This document shows, in pieces, positions 5,894 through 8,311 of a stretch of DNA of 8,311 nt. A model generated the notes under the pieces. The model was not told the origin of the DNA. It did not search any database and worked only from the letters and a program-made list of their open reading frames with translations. The stretch spans positions 3,999-12,309 of the forward strand of contig PMCH01000240.1 in NCBI GenBank assembly GCA_003154055.1, read 5' to 3'. This DNA is from Acidobacteriaceae bacterium (GTDB lineage: Bacteria > Acidobacteriota > Terriglobia > Terriglobales > Acidobacteriaceae). The first letter of the stretch is position 1. Each line of letters opens with the position of its first letter. Both the position numbers and the translations under genes were made by a program.

Positions 5894-6124
5894 ATGAAAG
5901 CTCGTGAGCACCAGTTCGTGGTTTGTATCTGCAACGAAGAAAACCCTGCCTCACTAGAGTTGCGCAAGCTCTATCAGGTTATTCCCGACGGAAAAGCGGC
6001 AAAACTGCACCTTCTGCGGATCATCGACGAGTCGGGGGAAGACTACCTGTATCCTGAAGGCTACTTTGTCCCTGTAAAACTGCCCCAGGCTGCTGGACGT
6101 GCAGTTCTACGTGCCGCGCAGTAA
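5894..6124 (+). CDS. small conserved protein (76 aa), second of a two-gene cassette
   Basis: The function is unknown. The 76-residue protein has the order FVVCICNEENPASLELRK, LYQVIPD, LRIIDESGEDYLYP, GYFVPVKLP. These read as four to five beta strands, resembling a small SH3-like barrel. I recognise the pattern FVVC..NE..ASLE.RK.Y.VIPD...IDESGEDYLYP from many unannotated proteins across bacteria, but know no assigned role. The ATG at 5894 begins one base after the TGA of the 77-aa gene, with no ribosome binding site, so translation is probably coupled. The frame is open further upstream to 5804, but that part overlaps the first gene. The convergent acyltransferase ends 13 bp downstream, and no terminator hairpin is apparent there. 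Confidence 0.78.
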   Translation: MKAREHQFVVCICNEENPASLELRKLYQVIPDGKAAKLHLLRIIDESGEDYLYPEGYFVPVKLPQAAGRAVLRAAQ

Positions 6125-6136
6125 AACCCGCCTCTG

Positions 6137-7203
6137 CTAACCGCTGGCGACTCGTCTCACTTCCCCAACTTCGCTGATGGCAGGCGACGGGCCACTCGCC
6201 CCGCCACCGACCAGATGAGGACGCCGCTTGCCGGTCCAAAGCTCACGCAACTTTAAGAATGGCCGTTCGACCAGGTGATATGACGCGGTCGCGAGCAGGA
6301 TCGATAGTACGAGGTTCTGCGGGAAGGCTGTCCAGAGCGACGAAGACCCGCGATTCAGGAAAATCTGCTGCCACAGGTACAGGCTGTAGCTGATCGCTCC
6401 CAGCCACATCACCGGCCACACATTCAACACAGCGTAGCGCCGCAGCATGACGTGCTTGAGAGAAAGCGCAATTCCCAGGTGTAGCGCGCTGAGGCCGACG
6501 ATCTGGTAGGCGCGGCTACTCCATAGCTGGGACGCCGGCAACAGCGCCGTGAGCGCAGGCACGATCACGAACCAGCGACTGGAGAACGCCTGCTGAAAGC
6601 GGGCGAGTTGCGGCTCGAGGATTGAGATGGCGCTGCCCATCGCCAGCGCGTCCATAAAAACCGGGAACGGATGATTTAGCCCGGCGGTTCCCCAGGTGAG
6701 CCAGAACAGAATTCGCAGCGGAGGCCCGGCCGCGACGGCCACCGCCACAATCCAGAGGCGGCGGCGGTAGAACAGCAGCAGGCCCATCGGCCAGAGCAAG
6801 TAGAACTGCTCTTCGACTCCCAGCGACCACAGGTGTCCGAGCACGTGGTCCCCGCGCTGGTAGTAGTTCACGGTGTAGGTGAGCGCCGTCAGCATGTTGC
6901 CGCCGGAAAGAACAGCCCAGTGTGTGACGATGGCGACGATCATGAAGACGTAGGCCGCCGGAAATATGCGGAGCGAGCGCCGGGCGTAGAACGTCCTCAG
7001 CGAAATGCTTCCGGTTCTGCCGTGCTCCTTCAGTAACTGCGCGGTGATCAGGTATCCGGAAACGACCAGGAAAATACGCACGCCCAGGTTTCCGTAGATT
7101 TCGAGCAGGTGCGAACGCGGAAAGTTCCCCGTGCCCGACAGATGCGAAAGCACAACGAAGCTGATACACACGCCCGCAGGCCCTGTAGCGAATGGATGCG
7201 CAT
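6137..7203 (-). CDS. acyltransferase 3 family membrane protein with an apparent frameshift near its start
   Basis: Proteins of this family move acyl groups onto cell-surface sugars or lipids. The main frame runs from a GTG at 7171 to TAG at 6137-6139 (344 residues, about ten membrane segments). It shows VVLSH with the conserved His (10), FLVVSGYLIT (34-43), YARRSLRIFP (62-71) and HLWSLGVEEQFYLLWP (113-128). The expected N-terminus is present just upstream but in another frame. An ATG at 7203 encodes MRIHSLQGLRA, the classical opening of the family. Adding one base within GCGTGTGTATC (about 7166-7176) would join the two as LRA-x-CISFVVLSHL. So either a one-base deletion occurred here, or the sequence has an error. 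If real, the product lacks its first 11 or 12 residues. The C-terminal 40 residues are polar and low-complexity. No ribosome binding site precedes 7203 or 7171. Confidence 0.85.
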
Positions 7204-7289
7204 GGTTTTGCAGGAGGGAATGGCTCGCGGTGGAAACCGGGGCCGGGAGACCGCCAAGGCGAGACTAGACCAATGTGTTCACAGTTTCC

Positions 7290-7305
7290 CGTGACAGCGG
7301 TCACA
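7290..7305. promoter_or_regulatory. CRP/FNR-like palindromic site
   Basis: CGTGA-N6-TCACA (7290-7294, 7301-7305) matches the TGTGA-N6-TCACA operator of CRP-type regulators at nine of ten positions with the right spacing. It lies about 90 bp upstream of the acyltransferase ATG. A single site with this match may occur by chance, so this is a candidate only. Confidence 0.3.
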
Positions 7306-7341
7306 TGCCGTTTGTGAGGAATTGGCTTTGGGAGGCATGTT

Positions 7342-7370
7342 CGAGTGGGCTCTCACTCGCCGGCGCCGGC
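7342..7370 (-). terminator. hairpin downstream of the RelA/SpoT gene
   Basis: Eight bases after the TGA, read on the minus strand, comes the 12-bp palindrome GCCGGCGCCGGC. It is followed by CGAGTG-AGAGCC-CACTCG, a perfect 6-bp stem with a 6-base loop. There is no T-run, so it is not a standard intrinsic terminator, but the position suits an RNA 3' end. Confidence 0.3.
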
Positions 7371-7378
7371 GAAACGCC

Positions 7379-8311
7379 TCAGATCTTCTGCAGCCTTTGA
7401 ACGTCATGCACGCCCGGGATCTGCCTTACGCCGGTGATGATCTTCTGGAGGTGTTTCAGGTCGGCGATCTCCAGCACCACGTCAATGTTCGCCTGCCCGT
7501 TGCTGGTCCGGGCCTCGATATTGCGGATATTGGTGCTGCTGTCGGTGATGACGGCCGTGATCTGCTTCAGCATGCCGAAGCGGTCGTCGCAGAAGAGGGT
7601 GAGTTTCACGGGATAGGATGTGGGTGTGCCTTCTTTGTCGCGGGCCCACTGGACGTCGATGCGGCGGTCGGGTTCATACAGGAGGTTAGTCACGTTCGAG
7701 CAGTTGATGGAGTGGACCGCCACGCCCTTGCCGCGGGTCACGTAGCCGACGATCGCTTCGCCGCGAATCGGGTTGCAACATCGCGCGCGATAGACCAGCA
7801 GATCGCCGTGGCCTTTCACGACGATGGCATTGTCGCCGCCGCCGAACACCCGGTGCATGACGCTGGCCAATCCGCTGGGCGCGGTTTCATGTCCCTCGCC
7901 CACCGGCTCGCTGCCTGCGGGCACCAGCTTGGTCAGCACCTGGCGCGCGGAATACTTGCCGTACCCGATGCCCGCCATCAGGTCGTCGGGGCGGCCGAGT
8001 CCGTATTCGCTGGCCACTCTCTGAAAATCCGGATCCTTGAATGCCTTCAGCGAAATGCGGTACTTGCGCGCCTCTTTCTCGATCAGCTTGCGCCCGATTT
8101 CGATCGCCCGCTCGCGCTGGTGCAGGTTGAGCCAGTGCTTGATCTTGTTGCGCGAGCGCGAGGACTTGACAATGGCCAGCCAGTCGCGGCTGGGCTTGTG
8201 TCCGGGCTGGGTGATGATTTCGACAATGTCGCCGGAATGCAGCTTGTGGCGCAGCGGCACCATGCGCCCGTTGACCTTCGCGCCGGTGCAACTGTGGCCG
8301 ACTTCGGTGTG
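7379..8311 (-). CDS. RelA/SpoT-family (p)ppGpp synthetase/hydrolase, C-terminal regulatory half (truncated by window)
   Basis: Long RelA/SpoT homologues make and degrade the alarmone (p)ppGpp in the stringent response. Only the last 310 residues are visible. The frame is open to the window edge, and the catalytic hydrolase and synthetase domains lie beyond it. Domains in order: a TGS domain (HTEVGHSCTGAKVNGRMVPL, then HKLHSGDIVEI and SRDWL, about 1-45); a helical region (about 45-150); a zinc-finger-like/RIS domain with ARCCNPIRGEAIVGYVTRGKG and HSINC (about 176-205); and a C-terminal ACT domain (about 237-310) ending RLQKI. The conserved Cys-Cys (178-179), His 200 and Cys 204 are present. 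The regulatory half looks intact. Whether the protein is bifunctional (Rel/SpoT) or synthetase-only (RelA) cannot be told without the N-terminus, so no symbol is given. Confidence 0.94.
   Translation of the reverse strand, partial: HTEVGHSCTGAKVNGRMVPLRHKLHSGDIVEIITQPGHKPSRDWLAIVKSSRSRNKIKHWLNLHQRERAIEIGRKLIEKEARKYRISLKAFKDPDFQRVASEYGLGRPDDLMAGIGYGKYSARQVLTKLVPAGSEPVGEGHETAPSGLASVMHRVFGGGDNAIVVKGHGDLLVYRARCCNPIRGEAIVGYVTRGKGVAVHSINCSNVTNLLYEPDRRIDVQWARDKEGTPTSYPVKLTLFCDDRFGMLKQITAVITDSSTNIRNIEARTSNGQANIDVVLEIADLKHLQKIITGVRQIPGVHDVQRLQKI

Larger units (their letters stand above)
7204..7378. other. gene-free spacer rich in inverted repeats
   Basis: No plausible coding sequence is seen on either strand. 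The spacer follows the RelA/SpoT stop and precedes the acyltransferase, both read on the minus strand. It holds a GCCGGCGCCGGC palindrome (7359-7370), a CGAGTG/CACTCG hairpin (7342-7359) and ACATGCC/GGCATGT arms (7303-7309, 7334-7340). A GTGAC/GTCAC hairpin lies at 7291-7304. No promoter with both boxes was found for the acyltransferase. Confidence 0.5.

Noticed and set aside
6516..7304. 262-codon open frame on the - strand in the acyltransferase region
   Set aside because: It overlaps the acyltransferase on the same strand in another frame. It lacks the family motifs and is Arg/Pro/Ala-rich. It does not supply the missing N-terminus, which lies in the third frame.
1..8311. CRISPR array, tRNA or rRNA genes, transposase, toxin-antitoxin or phage genes
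   Set aside because: No regularly spaced repeats, cloverleaf or rRNA-like sequence, or recognisable mobile or phage protein was seen on either strand. The small-protein pair resembles a toxin-antitoxin layout only in size and spacing, and neither product resembles a known toxin or antitoxin.

Overview
The window looks like chromosomal DNA from an acidobacterium (class Acidobacteriia/Terriglobia, Koribacter-like). This is an inference from the high-GC, weakly Shine-Dalgarno genes, a hopanoid adenosyltransferase (HpnH), the style of the amidohydrolase fusion, and two dispersed inverted-repeat elements of a kind I associate with such genomes. No phage, transposase, CRISPR array, tRNA or rRNA gene was found. 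Most of the window is ordinary housekeeping sequence with a few accessory oddities.

Layout, left to right. (1) 1-603 (+): 3' end of an M20-family metallopeptidase. (2) 644-871 (+): a 75-aa membrane protein preceded by a tight hairpin. (3) 895-1150 (+): a good sigma-70 promoter and a 54-aa TatA, the pore component of twin-arginine export. (4) 1164-1183: a GC-rich hairpin between the convergent tatA and maf. (5) 1188-1754 (-): Maf nucleotide pyrophosphatase. (6) 1825-3807 (+): an exported amidohydrolase with a complete metal site, fused to a helical repeat region and a C-terminal beta-rich domain. (7) 3825-5532 (-): hpnH and, downstream of it, a conserved 142-aa protein of unknown function. A 96-bp repeat with imperfect terminal inverted repeats lies between them. 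(8) 5659-6124 (+): a pair of small conserved proteins, 77 and 76 aa, separated by one base and without visible ribosome binding sites. (9) 6137-7203 (-): an integral-membrane acyltransferase (acyltransferase 3 family) whose first 11 codons are out of frame with the rest. (10) 7204-7378: a gene-free spacer rich in inverted repeats, including a CRP-like palindrome. (11) 7379-8311 (-): C-terminal half of a long RelA/SpoT homologue.

The genes do not form one pathway. Loose functional themes are the cell envelope (TatA, HpnH and its neighbour, the acyltransferase), nucleotide housekeeping and stress (Maf, RelA/SpoT) and hydrolysis (M20 peptidase, amidohydrolase). The least explained items are the two-gene small-protein cassette, the 142-aa neighbour of hpnH, and the frameshift in the acyltransferase. 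I see no clear novel defence or mobile system.
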